Shown piece after piece: positions 22,401-33,954 of a stretch of DNA of 64,000 nucleotides. The notes under the pieces were generated by a model. That model was not told where the DNA came from and searched no databases. It was given only the letters and a program-made list of their open reading frames with translations. This DNA is from Vicia villosa (Eukaryota; Streptophyta; Magnoliopsida; Fabales; Fabaceae): the NCBI RefSeq assembly GCF_029867415.1, contig NW_026705398.1, positions 558,001-622,000 on the forward strand. The letters are read 5' to 3'. Position numbers and translations under genes: made by a program. How positions within the stretch are numbered: position 1 is the first letter of the stretch; every line of letters begins with the position of its first letter.

Positions 22401-22718
22401 TCTATGACTGAATGAAGGATCCGTTTGGAAGTGAATCTGGGATATCGTCATTGAAGAAAAGTTGTAATAAGATTTCTTGGAATGGCAGTGTTTCTGGGAA
22501 CCAATGGCAAAAGTGGAGAGTCTGGGGCTTATATTAAGTAAGGATGAGTTTAGCAGATTGTGTTTCTGGGATGGAATGAAACTCAGGCAGAATTACAAAG
22601 TTATCTTAAGGAGGAATGTAAGGACATTTCATTCCCTCGTTGAATGGGGTTGCCAGGTTATTGTTGTCTTGGTGACCAGAAAGAATTCGAGGACAAATTC
22701 TATTTAAGGGAGGGAGGA
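19487..22718 (+). other. internal region of the LARD-type element, no coding domains seen
   Basis: 3.2 kb with stops in all frames and no gag, protease, RT or integrase motif that I can find on either strand. The final 60 bp (agaattcgaggacaaattc, then a PPT) resemble the end of Tekay internal regions, so the borders are retained while the middle is non-coding. Such elements need proteins from a related autonomous element. Confidence 0.7.
19489..19500 (+). other. primer binding site (initiator tRNA-Met type)
   Basis: TGGTATCAGAGC two bases after the LTR end; it is complementary to the 3' end of plant initiator tRNA-Met, as in most Tekay and many copia elements. Confidence 0.85.
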
Positions 22719-25128
22719 TGTAATACCCCGATCCTCCGACACTGGTCATGATCATTTAATTGGTTAATTGGTATTTGGAATGCACAAATAGAATTATTCT
22801 ACATTGGTCTAAGAAGACTTATTAAGAGAAAGTTCCATATGGAATGGTTAGAATCTAATGGTATAGTTGGAATATAACTACATGGCATTGTTGTAAATAT
22901 GAACTAGTTAAAGGGCATTTTGGGCCAAGAAAAAATATATCTTTAATAAGGGCTTGTTTGGCTTAAAGGATCAGAATTGGGAAGAATAAGGGAGAACTTA
23001 GAAGCATGGGAGAGAAGAGGAAGACTCATGTTCATCTTCATCAATTGCATTTTCGCACTCTAAGAACAGCCTTCACTAAACAGGTAATAACTCTTCACTC
23101 GTAACTCCGATTGAGCTGATTCTGGTCCCGTTGGAAAGCTTACGAATTTCTCTACAATTTGCATATATGGATCGCCTCTTGCATGTTCTTTATCATGGAG
23201 AAAAATGCGTTTGAAGCAGAGGGTTTGATGCTGATTTTTAGGGAAGACATGCATGCGGGTTTGACAAGGTCTTCCAGTTCTTTATATGGAATTGCCTAGA
23301 TAACATGCTTTTGATGCAGATATAAATTATGGAATAGGATTAGGTGTTGCATGATATTGGAATAAGCACTTTTAGCCTTGAGATTATGTCAATAAGATGC
23401 TCACCTTGTGTGGACCTTAGGCCAGGATGTTTACCTTAGTTATTAGGCTGTATAATATTATTCTAACCCGAGTATTGGACCCTTGATCTTATTTAAGTAA
23501 GTGTAGGAGTACTATAGAAGTTATGATTTTTCCCTGTGCTGAGAACTTCGCTGTAGGGAACTTTGGCTCGCTGTAGCGAATGGTTCGCTGTAGCGAACTA
23601 ATAGCGAATAAGTCTGGGTGTTGAGTTGAATTACTCGCTGGAGCTCGCTACTGCTCGCTGTAGCGAATCGGGGCTTCGCTGGCATTTCGCGTAGCGAACT
23701 AGCCCGATGCAGCATTTATATTTTTCTCTATTGAGTGCAGTTTCGTTCCGAATCGGGATCCGAAAGCCTCTTGTTTTGGATTGAGAATTATCATGGAATT
23801 GTTTGAGTAAATTGGTGATTCTATGATTATTAAATGCATGATTATACTATGGTTTGACATTGATATGCATGTTGGATGAGTTATAAATCACATGTAATGT
23901 TATGTATAATTATGCATTGTGTCCCGTTTGTTCTGGTTGAACATTCGAATATGGTTGCCTGTGTGATGGCTTATACTGTACTATGTGATGATCATATTGT
24001 GCTTTCCATTGTTCCGGTTGAACATTTGGAAGTTGTTTGCCTATGTGGCTGGATGATGTGATTGATATATGCTTGAATCGGAGTAGGCCTGGCTAATAGA
24101 TGGTAAATCGCTTAAGACCACGACTAATGCTTTGTGATCTTTAGTGCGTGCCATGCTTTGTGATCTTGGATATCTTGCTTTGTGATCTGGGTATGTCTTA
24201 CGCACCTGAGCTACCATTGCGATGTGCTTGTGTGGGTCTTCAAAGGCGTTTCACCAGCGGTTAATAGCATCGGCGTGCTTGGTATGGTGAGGTAGTGGTA
24301 CCACATAGGATGCACTTCTCGGTTAACTCACCTCTAGTGATGTCATATAGATAATCACTAGGCTTTCGCCCGGTGGGCTCATGTAGTCTTGATGGCGTTT
24401 TTGTACATTGTGGTGATCACATTGGCGTATAGTGATTGACGGGGCCGTGATGCCATGTAGGCCAGTTACCACTGTAACTCGTCACGGATAAACCACGTAG
24501 GACTTATCCGATTCACTTGCGATGTGCATGTACAAGTCTCTTGACAACTTGACATGGGTGTAACTCACCGAGGGTGTGGATGCATAGTCTACGTAGCAGG
24601 CGAGTAAACTTATTCCTGGATTCCTCGTACATGGGTACGGGTCTGCATATTTGTTGTATTTGATTTGTGCTTGTTGTTGTTGCCTCATTGGATAGTTATG
24701 GGACTTCTAATGTTGGCGTTACCTTGTTTGTACTTGTACCTAGCCGTGAGGAAAACCCGGATTCTCAGTGAATCCGTTTGATTGCATGCACCTTGTAGAA
24801 CCGAGCGAACCCATAAGATAGGGGAACTCACTGAGATTTAGTAATCTCATCCCAATCCTCTTAATATTTTTCAGGAACAGGTTAGAAGTAGACAGATTGC
24901 TTGAAGGATGGCTTTGAAGAATGTGGACAAGCAACTGGCAGGAAGACCTCGTCAGGCGTTATCTTTCCGCTGTGTATTGTTGAAGACAAGCCGATCATAT
25001 ACGTTTTCAGTTGGACATTAGAATTGTATATGAATTTAATTTCTTGTCTTTATCGCTTATGTATGTTTCTTGTACCATTTATAGCATCACTGCATATTAT
25101 TCTAGACATATATGTATGGGGTGTTACA
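22719..25128 (+). mobile_element. right (3') LTR of the LARD-type element (2,410 bp)
   Basis: Starts TGTAATACCCCGATCC directly after the PPT and ends GGGGTGTTACA. Contains the palindrome cluster (23547-23700) and three short units 'tgctttgtgatct' near 24128-24190. Confidence 0.85.
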
Positions 25129-27098
25129 AATCAACTATATTATAAATTACAATTTTGAACAAATTTACAAATTGTGATTCAATTTTACCTTGTGCAAAAT
25201 ATTTAACACAATCTAGGTCAATTTAGTTTATAAATCCAAAACATTTTGAAAGTTCGCACATTTCTTCATTTCTCTATGTGGACAGCAAAAGGTTTTGGAT
25301 TTATGAACCACAATAACCTAGGAAGAGACTTTGTGTATTTTTTACCGCCGCAACTATATTTATATTAGGAAACAAAAGTTCTTCTTTGATGAGAAATATT
25401 TCAAGAATAGTTGTTTGATACGCTGAAATAACTAAAGAAGGTTTTTAGTATTATAAGAAACATTTTAGGCATGTTTGTAGGCTAATTTGAATATTTAAGC
25501 AATTTTGGTTCTTCACCAATCTCATATAAATTCTTTTGTTCCTATTTTTAAAATAGAAGTAAGTTTTTTCAATACCACAAAACTTTTATTTTGATAGTTT
25601 GATAACGATAAAATATAATTTGGAATGGAAATTTAGATATAAGGAATAGGTGATGCCTTTAGTTACATAAATATAAATTACCATAAAAATTTATAATGAT
25701 ATTCGCAAGTACATTTTAAATGAGTTCGTTATACAGTTCAATGATATAGATGTATTTATTAACGAATTTTTCGTCCAAGCTTATCTCTAAAAATATTTTT
25801 TAAAATTGACTTGATTAGAGTACATAGAATATTAATAAATTTAATAAATATTTGTGCATTATAAAACTAGTAAAATATCCAATTTGTGAATAAAATTACA
25901 AATAATGATTCAATTTTATCTTTTGCAATACATCCATAACAATCTAGGTCAAAGGAGTTTATAAATCCAAAACCTTTTGAAATTTCCCCATATTTCTCCA
26001 TTTGTCCAAGCGGAGTGCCAAATATTTTGGATTTATGAACCATAATAACCCACCCAAGAAAATTAATTGTTACTTTTTACCACCAAAACTATATTTATAT
26101 AAGGAAACAAATTTAATTGTATGATGTGAACTATTTTTTGACAGTTTGTTGGATTCATTGATTTATTTAAGGAAGGTTTGTAGGCATATATGAACATGTA
26201 ATCTAATTTTGGTTCTTCACTAGTATCATATCAAACTTAATATTATTATTTTAAAATTACAAGTAAATTTTGTAAATACTATTAATCAATTATTTTCATA
26301 GGTTACAAATAAAAAAATTGAAATAAAAATGCAGATAAAATAAGAAGTGCGTGACGCCTCTAATACAAAATTGTTACTTACCGAATTAATTTCTAAAGAC
26401 ATTTGCCTACGCTTTTTGAATGAGTTTATTATAGAGTCAAGTAATATAGATAATATTATTAACGAGCTTTTCATGCAAGTTAGCGTACATACAATATTAC
26501 TAAAAAAGAGGAAGATTTACGTATGAATCAACTATATTATAAATTACAATTTTGAACAAATTTACAAATTGTGATTCAATTTTATCTTGTGCAAAATATT
26601 TAACACAATCTAGGTCAATTTAGTTTATAAATCCATAACATTTTGAAAGTTCGCACATTTCTTCATTTCTCTTTGTGGACTGCAAAAGGTTTTGGATTTA
26701 TGAACCACAATAACCTAGGAAGAGACTTTGTGTATTTTTTTATCGCCGCAACTATATTTATATTAGGAAACAAAAGTTCTTCTGTGATGAGAAATATTTA
26801 AGGAAAGTTTCTAGGATACGCTGAAATAACTAAAGAAGGTTTTTAGTATTATGTGAAACATTTCAAGCTTGTTTGTAGGCTAATTTGAATATTTAAGCAA
26901 TTTTGGTTCTTCGCCAATCTCATATAAATTCTTTTGTTCCTATTTTTAAAATAGAAGTAAGTTTTTCCAATACCACAAAACTTTTATTTTGATAGTTTGA
27001 TAACGATAAAATATAATTTGGAATGGAAATGTAGATATAAGGAATAGGTGATGCCTTAAATTACATAAATATAAATTACCATAAAAATTTATAATGAT
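25129..27098. repeat. AT-rich satellite-like tandem repeat, dimeric units of about 1.4 kb
   Basis: Three consecutive units: 25129-about 25870 (A), about 25871-26525 (B) and 26526-27098 (A', cut). A and A' are about 1,397 bp apart and nearly identical. B is clearly related but much more diverged. All share 'acaatctaggtca', 'ggatttatgaacca' and 'actatatttatat' landmarks in the same order. Each contains an inverted pair of arms (see findings). The array is bounded on both sides by LTR elements, so its true extent is unknown. I recognise no named satellite and no coding sequence. Confidence 0.75.
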
Positions 27099-27940
27099 TG
27101 TAATACCCGGTATTGTAATTGTCAAATTACAAATTCTAAATTAAATTTGCAATGAGAAATGGACAAATATGATACACATTCTTACTAATAGGTCCATTAC
27201 ATAAACCATGTCAATTAGTGAGAATGAGGGTATTATGGACATTTCCCACTTAAATGAGAATTAAGACTTGTTGGCCCTTTTCTTGTCCCTAACCATTTGA
27301 ATCAAAAACCAGAATTTTGCAAGAAGAGGGGAAAGAGAAGGAAGCGTGGAAAGAGAGGGAGAGGAAGAAGAGTTCCTAATCTTGGTCCAAGCTTCATCTT
27401 TGCATGCAACCGATTTCGTCCCAAATCTTGCTCCTTTCATCATCTCCATCTTTCTTTCAGCTCTGTCATCATCATCATCTTCTTCATTCCTAAGGTGAGT
27501 CCATAGTTAGTGACCTTGGGGTTTTGCATGTGAGGGTTCAATTGGGATTTTGGGAATGTGAGTGATATATGAATCAATACTGCTAAAACATGTTTAATCT
27601 GATGTAATCCTTACCTGCTGATGTTTCTAATTGTGCTTGTATATCATGATTTCGTTGGAACTGAGTTGGGAGTGTAGGGGATCATCTACAGGTTGTTTGG
27701 GACTGGTTTAGAGTTCCTAAAATGCAGAAAATTGATTCTGCATCAGAGTAATCGATTACTGGGACCTGGGTAACCGATTACCCTGTGTAATTTGGCGTGG
27801 ATGGGCCTTTTTGAAGCCAGTAATCGGTTACTCTGGGACCAGTAACCGATTACCCTGGGCGCAAGGTGAAAATTCAGCAATCTTGGGAAATTCATATCTC
27901 CCGTTTCGTGCGTCCGTTCGACGCGTACCATATACCATTA
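27099..27940 (+). mobile_element. Tekay-like LTR, left part (split by an Ogre solo LTR)
   Basis: Begins TGTAATACCCGGTATTG inside the satellite array; ATGAT (27094-27098) would be the target-site copy. It carries four GTAA(T/C)CG(A/G)TTAC palindromes (27747-27853), then the module 'tctcccgtttcgtgcgtccg' seen in related LTRs. It is interrupted at 27940 and resumes at 33955. Confidence 0.8.
27747..27853. repeat. GTAATCGATTAC-type palindromes in Tekay-like LTR
   Basis: AGTAATCGATTACT (27747-27760), GTAACCGATTAC (27770-27781), AGTAATCGGTTACT (27819-27832) and AGTAACCGATTAC (27841-27853), arranged as two pairs with about 22 bp between centres within each pair. Confidence 0.85.
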
Positions 27941-28889
27941 TGTGGTGTCGTTTTCTTTTACCTCCCCGTTTCACTTGGGAGGACGGCACGCTAAACCCTT
28001 CACGCGAAATTTGGAAGGAGAATGCGCCCGTGGTGGGATGAATTTTGTTTCAGTTCTTCCTACGATATCACACGAACTTTCTTATTTGTCCTACGAGTAG
28101 GAAAGGGAAAAAAAAGATCTCAACTAAACCCTAGGAGTTTGCTAAGTGTGGGGATTTACACCTAGACTAGAAATTCTGGAGTCCGGGAGGTCGGTTATAC
28201 ATAGGGAAGTGTTTAAACACCCTACATATCTGTAGTACTCTACAGGAACCTTCTCTGTGTCATTTATGTTTGTGTTTATTGCTAATGATTGGGAAAGTTT
28301 CTCCTTTGTATTAGGAGAGAGAATTGAATTGATTTTAAAAGACAGACAGATAGACAAACTGACTATTTTTGGTATTTTATTAGCTCGCTGAGATTCCTTG
28401 TGAACCTCATGCCTACATATCCCTAGTGGAAGTCAGAGCTTAATGTAGTTCGGGGAACTAACTAGGGAAATTAATATTTTTGGTGCCTTGCTTGAAGCTC
28501 AAGGTTGAAGCTAGGAATTAAATCTCTGTTTACAGTAAAGAGACATGAAATTATCTCTACAGAGAGGTATTTGTACTATTCTACCACAAACATTTAAAGG
28601 AGTGACAGAATAACTGAATTCATTTCATTCAAGAGGGGGACCTTACTTGTGTATGTGCAAGTATACCAGTCAAATGCCTCTTAAATGAAAGAAAGATGCT
28701 CATCCAAATTAGGGAAAGTTACCACATGTCTGGGTTTTACTGCCAGCTCATGCCTTTCAAAATCCTAAATGAGAGACTTGATTAAAATTGAAATTGAAAT
28801 GTAATGTTTGTTTGAATGTGGTAGAGTAGTAAAAATATCTCTCTATGGAGATAAGCTATGTCTATCTACTGTATAAAAGATTTGACTTT

Positions 28890-30640
28890 TAGCTGGCTTG
28901 TATGAGGCCCAAGCTTGAGGCTTTTTGATTGATTAATTAATATTATTGACTCTGGGAGATGACTCCACTGGGAATTAATTACAGGGTATTTTTGTGTTCT
29001 GTACAAAGCCCAGAATTGAGGCTGACTCTACTTAGGGAGACTCTATTTATGTGCCTTGTACAAAGCCCAAGGTTGTGGCTGACTTTAGCTAGGGGAAACA
29101 TTATTTTCTGCCTTGTACAAAGCCCAAGGTTGTGGCGGACTCTTAAATGAATTAAATATGGATGACTATATGGGGAAAGATCCTAAGTGTTAGGAATCTT
29201 TGACACATGAAAGATATGGTTTATCTGCCTTGTACAAAGCCCAAGGTTGTGGCTACTGAGTGATGAAGGACTCACTGGGGAGACTCTATTATCTGCCTTG
29301 TACAATGCCCAAGGTTGAGGCTGACTCTTGACAGGGGAGTTTTATTGTTTGGGTGCCTTGTATGAAGCCCAAGGTTGAGGCTAACTGTTTTTGTTGGTTT
29401 TGACTCTACTGAAAAGACTATTTTTCTTTGGAAGCTAACCCTTTCCAGGGATTTTGACTCAGCTGGTGAATTTGTCTGTTAAAAGACTGACTTTATCATG
29501 TTTTTTGGAGGCTGACCCTTTCCAGGGATTCTGACTCTTTTGGGGAAATTATCTCCTAAGAGAATGAAATTATTTATTAATTAATTTTGGAGGCTAACCC
29601 TTTCCAGGGGTTTTTATTAATGGAGGAATGTGTGGAAGCTAACCCTTTCCAGGGATTTTGACATTTTAGACAGATGTTGGAGGCTAACCCTTTCCAGGGG
29701 TTTTGTTTTATTAAAATGGATGGCAGAAAGATTATCTAGTGAGACTTCTTGTTTAAAGCCCAAGATGAAGGCTGACTCAATACTGAGGATGATCAAACAT
29801 GGATCCTAGACTCTGCTAAGGAAGATTGATGAAGATGAGGGTGACAGAGACTGTCCATGTCTCTCATTCCAAAAAGTGTACTCAATGCAAAATTGAGACA
29901 AACTTAGCTTGTTTAAAGTCTGGTTTAAATTGGAAGAAGCTCACCAGGGTAGGCTAAAAGGTGACTAAAGACCTGTTCCTATGTTTATAAGAAACCTGAT
30001 GGGTCCTTGTATACAAGCTCAAGAGGAAGCTGGAAATGCTTTTAAGAAGCCTGTGGGTCCTTGTACAAAGCCCAAGAGGAGGCTAATCGAGGGTCCTTGT
30101 TATAGCACAAGAGAAAGCTATGTAGTTTTGAACTTATTTTGGCTCTAAGCAAATGGGTAAGAGGTTTCACCGGGAATAATTCCTCTTTGGGTGGATGTGC
30201 CCTATATTTGGATTCTAAGGTTTTTGCCAAGATGTTTCACCGGGAATAATTCATCTTGGGGGTTTGAACTACAGATCTCTAATTAGGAAAGAGCCTTCAC
30301 CGGGAAGACATTCTCAATCCTAGGTCATATTCCTATAATATATATATAGTTTAGCTGTCCTAAGGTTTATACTCAAACGTAGTTCTAAACTAATATATGC
30401 ACAGTTTATATTTGACAGTAATTTAAACAAAGACTGTAAATTGAAAGCTTGTAAAGCCTAACCTGGATGGAGTGGAGGCCATTGAAGAAGTATGTACAGA
30501 GCCTCAACAGTATTTTTATTGTTTTTGTTGATAACAGTTGAATGTATATGATAAACAGTTAATGGTTTTTGAAAACAGAAGAAGTGAAGATGGACAAAGG
30601 TCACATAGGTATCTGAAGAGTTTCACCGGGAATAATGCCC
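28890..30640. repeat. interleaved degenerate repeat arrays in Ogre LTR
   Basis: Three motif types recur: CTTGTACAAAGCCCAAGGTT + GTGGCT (about ten copies, about 28900-29370 and 29750-30090); GGAGGCTAACCCTTTCCAGG (about five copies, 29430-29700); and GTTTCACCGGGAATAATTC (four copies, about 30160-30640). The same arrays lie in the Ogre B LTR at about 55045-56795. They fall in the transcribed R/U5 part of the LTR. Confidence 0.8.
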
Positions 30641-31217
30641 TTCAAATACCAGAAGAATGTTTTGAAAACAGAAAGAAGATTTTGAAAATACAGTTTTGAA
30701 AACAAGCTAAGAAGAGAAGGTTTTTGGGACTTACACTCTATTAGAGGCCCAGTACTTTACAGTACTGGTTATAACAGAAATTTGAAAATGATTTGGAATG
30801 ATATGAGGTTTTGTTGTTTGAAAACCTTAATCATTTGATTTAATCAGAGATTGAAAACAGTTTTGAGAATTGACAAAAGTCAACTTAATTAAAGTAAAAA
30901 TAAAGATTTTTACTTAATTAAGACCTAAACAATTAGGGTTTTATCATAAAATTATTCACACAAATAATTAGGTTAAAACAAAATGGAAACATATATTTAG
31001 AGTATTTAATAAAACACTTAAAACATACTATCTTATACCTAATAAAAATATATGAATTAAATAATATTTTTATGATTTTTTTGATTATACATAAAATAGG
31101 TATATTAAATAACAAGTGTGTGAAAAATGAAGTGAAAATGATTTAATTTGATAGGTTAAATAATTGTGTGAAGTTGTGAAGAAATTTAGTGTGAAAAGTG
31201 ATAAAAAATATGATTTT

Positions 31218-31291
31218 GTCACCTAGAGGGGTTGAACTCACGCCCTTTAGGTCACATACCCAAAACCAAACCACTGGGCCAGCGCGCGCTC
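31218..31291 (-). other. tRNA-like module 2 in Ogre LTR (A box and B box)
   Basis: The minus strand has TGGCCCAGTGG (A box, 31271-31281) and GAGTTCAACCCC (B box, 31228-31239). Same order and spacing as module 1, about 155 bp away and on the same strand. No acceptor-stem pairing seen. Confidence 0.6.
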
Positions 31292-31370
31292 AGTGTTAGT
31301 AACTTGCATTCAATTCATTATATTTTCAAACAAGTAGTAAAACCATGAAAAAAATAAAAGGAACAAAAAG

Positions 31371-31447
31371 TCTGGGGCGAGGGGGATTCGAACCCCAGAC
31401 TTGTGGCATGAGGAGACTAAGAGCGCATGTGTGGCCACTAGGGCAAG
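31371..31447 (-). other. tRNA-like module 1 in Ogre LTR (A box and B box)
   Basis: The minus strand has TTGCCCTAGTGG (A-box like, 31435-31446) and GGGGTTCGAATCCC (B box, perfect core, 31383-31396), separated by about 40 bp as in a tRNA gene. The ends do not pair as an acceptor stem, so it is a tRNA-derived or tRNA-mimicking piece, not a functional tRNA. Confidence 0.6.
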
Positions 31448-32394
31448 TTGTTCAGTCGTTAATAACACGCATACCATTCAAAATAAAATAAACTCTTCCC
31501 TGAGAATTCAAATTTGCGCGCCACCACCATCTTCGTCTTCAACCTCAAGCTCCATGATTTTGAATTTCTGAACTCACTCGTTTCTCAACCATTTGCAATG
31601 ATGTAAACATGAAACTTGCTCTAAATTCACTCACGATTCTAAATATGTAACTAACATGAACTATCATTAACTACATCTAACTAATTTACCAGAAATCGTG
31701 AAGAACCCTAAAATTTCAAAATTAAATTAAATGACTATACTGAAAGATAAATGGATGATGATAGAGGGTTTTCAATCCTCTGATGATGCTGAACAAGATA
31801 GAATCGAGCTATTTCACAAATAGTACTTAAATTAAAGAGAGGGAGTTCAGAAACTTACCTCTGAAACTGAAGGTCGTGAGGATGATTGAGAGCAACTGAG
31901 CTTGAATGAATGATCTCAATAGCTTCCCTGAGACTCAATGATGCTAACTGGATGCTTATTGTAGCCTGAATCCTTCTGAATTGTTCTATGGACCTCCCTC
32001 GATTTCAGCTTCAAGTGAACATGGAGGTTGTTGAATTTGGAGTTACAGATGAGCTGCAGCCATCTGGTTAGCTTCACTATGACCTGAGGAGTGTGTCTGG
32101 ATGATTGGCTTGGCTTGAAACCTCCTGAATCACTCCATGGACCTCCAACTGCAAATGCTCCAAAGTGAGAGCAACAATGGTGTTCCTCCACTTACAGAAG
32201 TGATCCAGGTGCTTGGATCACCTCAAATGACCTCCCTTGAGATGTTAGAATGCTCACTTCCCAAAGATAAGCTCTGGTTTGAAGAAATCGATTCTTCTTG
32301 CCAAAGAACTTTGAAAAACAATGAACAAGAGAAAAGAGAGAGAAAGCAAGTAATATGGTTGCTTTGGTGTGTTTTTGAATGAGGAATGCATCTG

Positions 32395-32402
32395 TATTTA
32401 TA
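32395..32402 (-). promoter_or_regulatory. TATA box of the Ogre LTR
   Basis: The minus strand reads GCCTATAAATACAGATGC, about 1.55 kb into the LTR. Transcription would start near 32365 and cover about 4.4 kb of LTR, which contains the tRNA-like modules and repeat arrays. Confidence 0.65.
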
Positions 32403-33954
32403 GGCAAATGGATCAGTATAGCTGCAGAGGAGTGAGCTTCCTTAGTGAAGTTGATTTGGTTTCTTAGCCATGAAGGAAATTTGCAAATATCTCTTATGCA
32501 ATGATGAGAATTTTGATTCCATTTGATCAATCCCCTAGCCCTCGATTTTGCTTGATCTTAGGGGACAATTCTGAGCCAGAAATGAGCTCTAATTGGTTGG
32601 TGAGAAGATTCCTTGGGTGATTCATCAATTTGCCATAAATTCACAAATGTAATCATTACATAATCACATGTTCTTGTTTTTAGAATCTTCTTCAATTCTT
32701 ATGGCATGGTGAAAATGAATGCATGGCATGTTTGCAGATGTATTATGGGTCATGTAGCATCTGCATTTGAGGTCATGTGCACAAAATTTCAAAGTTCCAA
32801 AATGATGCATGACCTATAATTTTACTTCATGAGGCCAACTTTGAACAAGCATAACTCTTAGCTCAAATTGAATTTTGAGAAGGTTGAACACAATTTGGAA
32901 AGCCCTAAACATCTACTTTAAATCATTAGTTTATGTCTTCTTCAAAATCCTTTGGGAAATTTGTGAAAAATGAGGCCAAAGTTGGAAGAAAACTAGGTTA
33001 AAACACTTAGAAAAATTTCTAAGTGTTTATGACCTAAACTCCAAAATTTCCAAAACTTCATAAATGGTTGATCTTTTGAAAAAAGTTCCCTTGTAAGATG
33101 TTGTTTTATTTGGCAAGATCTACAACTTTCATGTTGGAAGTTTTTTGAGTTGTGTAGGTGAAATTTTGAGATCTCACCATGCCTTCAAAAACCCTAATTC
33201 CCGACTTTTCGCTCTTTGATGAATTTCTTTGAATTTCTTTGGCCAAATGACTTTGACATCCATATATTGATGATATTGATCTTTGAAAGTCATTTTTTGA
33301 CCAAAAACCTTAAAAGTCAATGATGATCCTTCACAGTTGACTTTTTCCTGACAAAGTGAATTTTTGGGCTTTTGTGTAGAAATAAGATCTTCTCCCCAAA
33401 TGGATGATATAAATGGATTATATGGAGGTAGTAGAGATCCTTGAATCATGTCTTGAGTTTTGGATTCATGCCCTGATCATAAGTCAACTATCTTGGTGAA
33501 TTAGGTCAAAACCCTAATTTGTCGACCATGTGAAAGTAATGACTGTAGACTTTGAATTGAAGTGTGATGTCCAGTAGACCTTGTAATATGAGTTATTTGA
33601 AGATGATTGATGTCTTTGAATGACCCTCTGAGGTTTTTTAGGGTTTCCCAAATGTGATCCCTGATTTTAGTCCTTGATAGGCTCAAAACCCTAGTCTAGT
33701 GACCTGAGTAAACCTGTACTCATATGACTGGACGTCTAATCAATCATAGATGAGAAAAGTGAAGTTTTTGAGCCCCATGATTGTATTAGAGACTAGTCTT
33801 TGTATTGATTGATCCTTTGCCTGAGCTTTCTTGTCTTTGAGCATCCTCGATTAGGTACCAGATGGAGAAATGACTGCTCTGGGTACTTGTCTTGACCTGA
33901 TGAAAAATCCTGAAGATATGTCATCTCAGGGGGGTCAAAAATTAGGGTATGACA

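Larger units (their letters stand above)
17498..25128 (+). mobile_element. non-coding LTR element with Tekay-like LTRs (LARD-type)
   Basis: Two direct LTRs share the stretch 17624-19486 / 23266-25128 at a constant offset of 5,642 bp with only scattered substitutions (roughly 1-2.5%). A PBS (TGGTATCAGAGC, 19489-19500) and a PPT (AAGGGAGGGAGGA, 22706-22718) border a 3.2 kb internal region without recognisable protein domains. The LTR type (TGTAATACCCCGATCC ... GGGGTGTTACA) and PBS match Tekay/chromovirus elements. The left LTR lacks its first part. The base run after the right LTR, AATCA (25129-25133), would be the target-site copy, with no partner visible. Confidence 0.8.
27941..33954 (-). mobile_element. 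Ogre solo LTR (6,014 bp) with target-site duplication
   Basis: On the minus strand it starts at 33954 with TGTCATACCCTAATTTTTGA and ends at 27941 with CGACACCACA. It is flanked by perfect 5-bp direct repeats CATTA (27936-27940 and 33955-33959). No PPT or PBS adjoins it. Both flanks belong to one Tekay-like LTR. Its first 2.8 kb (plus coordinates) matches the partial 5' LTR of Ogre B at 54095-56892 with only about four or five differences. It arose by LTR-LTR recombination of a full Ogre element. Confidence 0.85.

Noticed and set aside
25226..25308. microRNA precursor from the satellite hairpin
   Set aside because: Arms are AT-rich, repeated in every unit and part of a tandem array; more likely a structural dyad than a miRNA gene.
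27261..27506. Short Lys/Arg-rich ORF and its antisense partner
   Set aside because: Caused by a purine-rich tract in the Tekay-like LTR; low complexity, no coding signature.
28890..30110. CRISPR-like array because of regularly recurring units
   Set aside because: Units are degenerate, spacing irregular, and the context is a plant LTR; there are no cas genes.
31218..31447. Functional tRNA genes
   Set aside because: A and B boxes are present but no acceptor stem pairs and no anticodon arm is convincing; kept only as tRNA-like modules.
27941..33954. This LTR as the 3' LTR of Ogre B
   Set aside because: It has its own CATTA duplication on both sides, no polypurine tract at its inner edge, and both flanks belong to one Tekay-like LTR, not to Ogre internal sequence.
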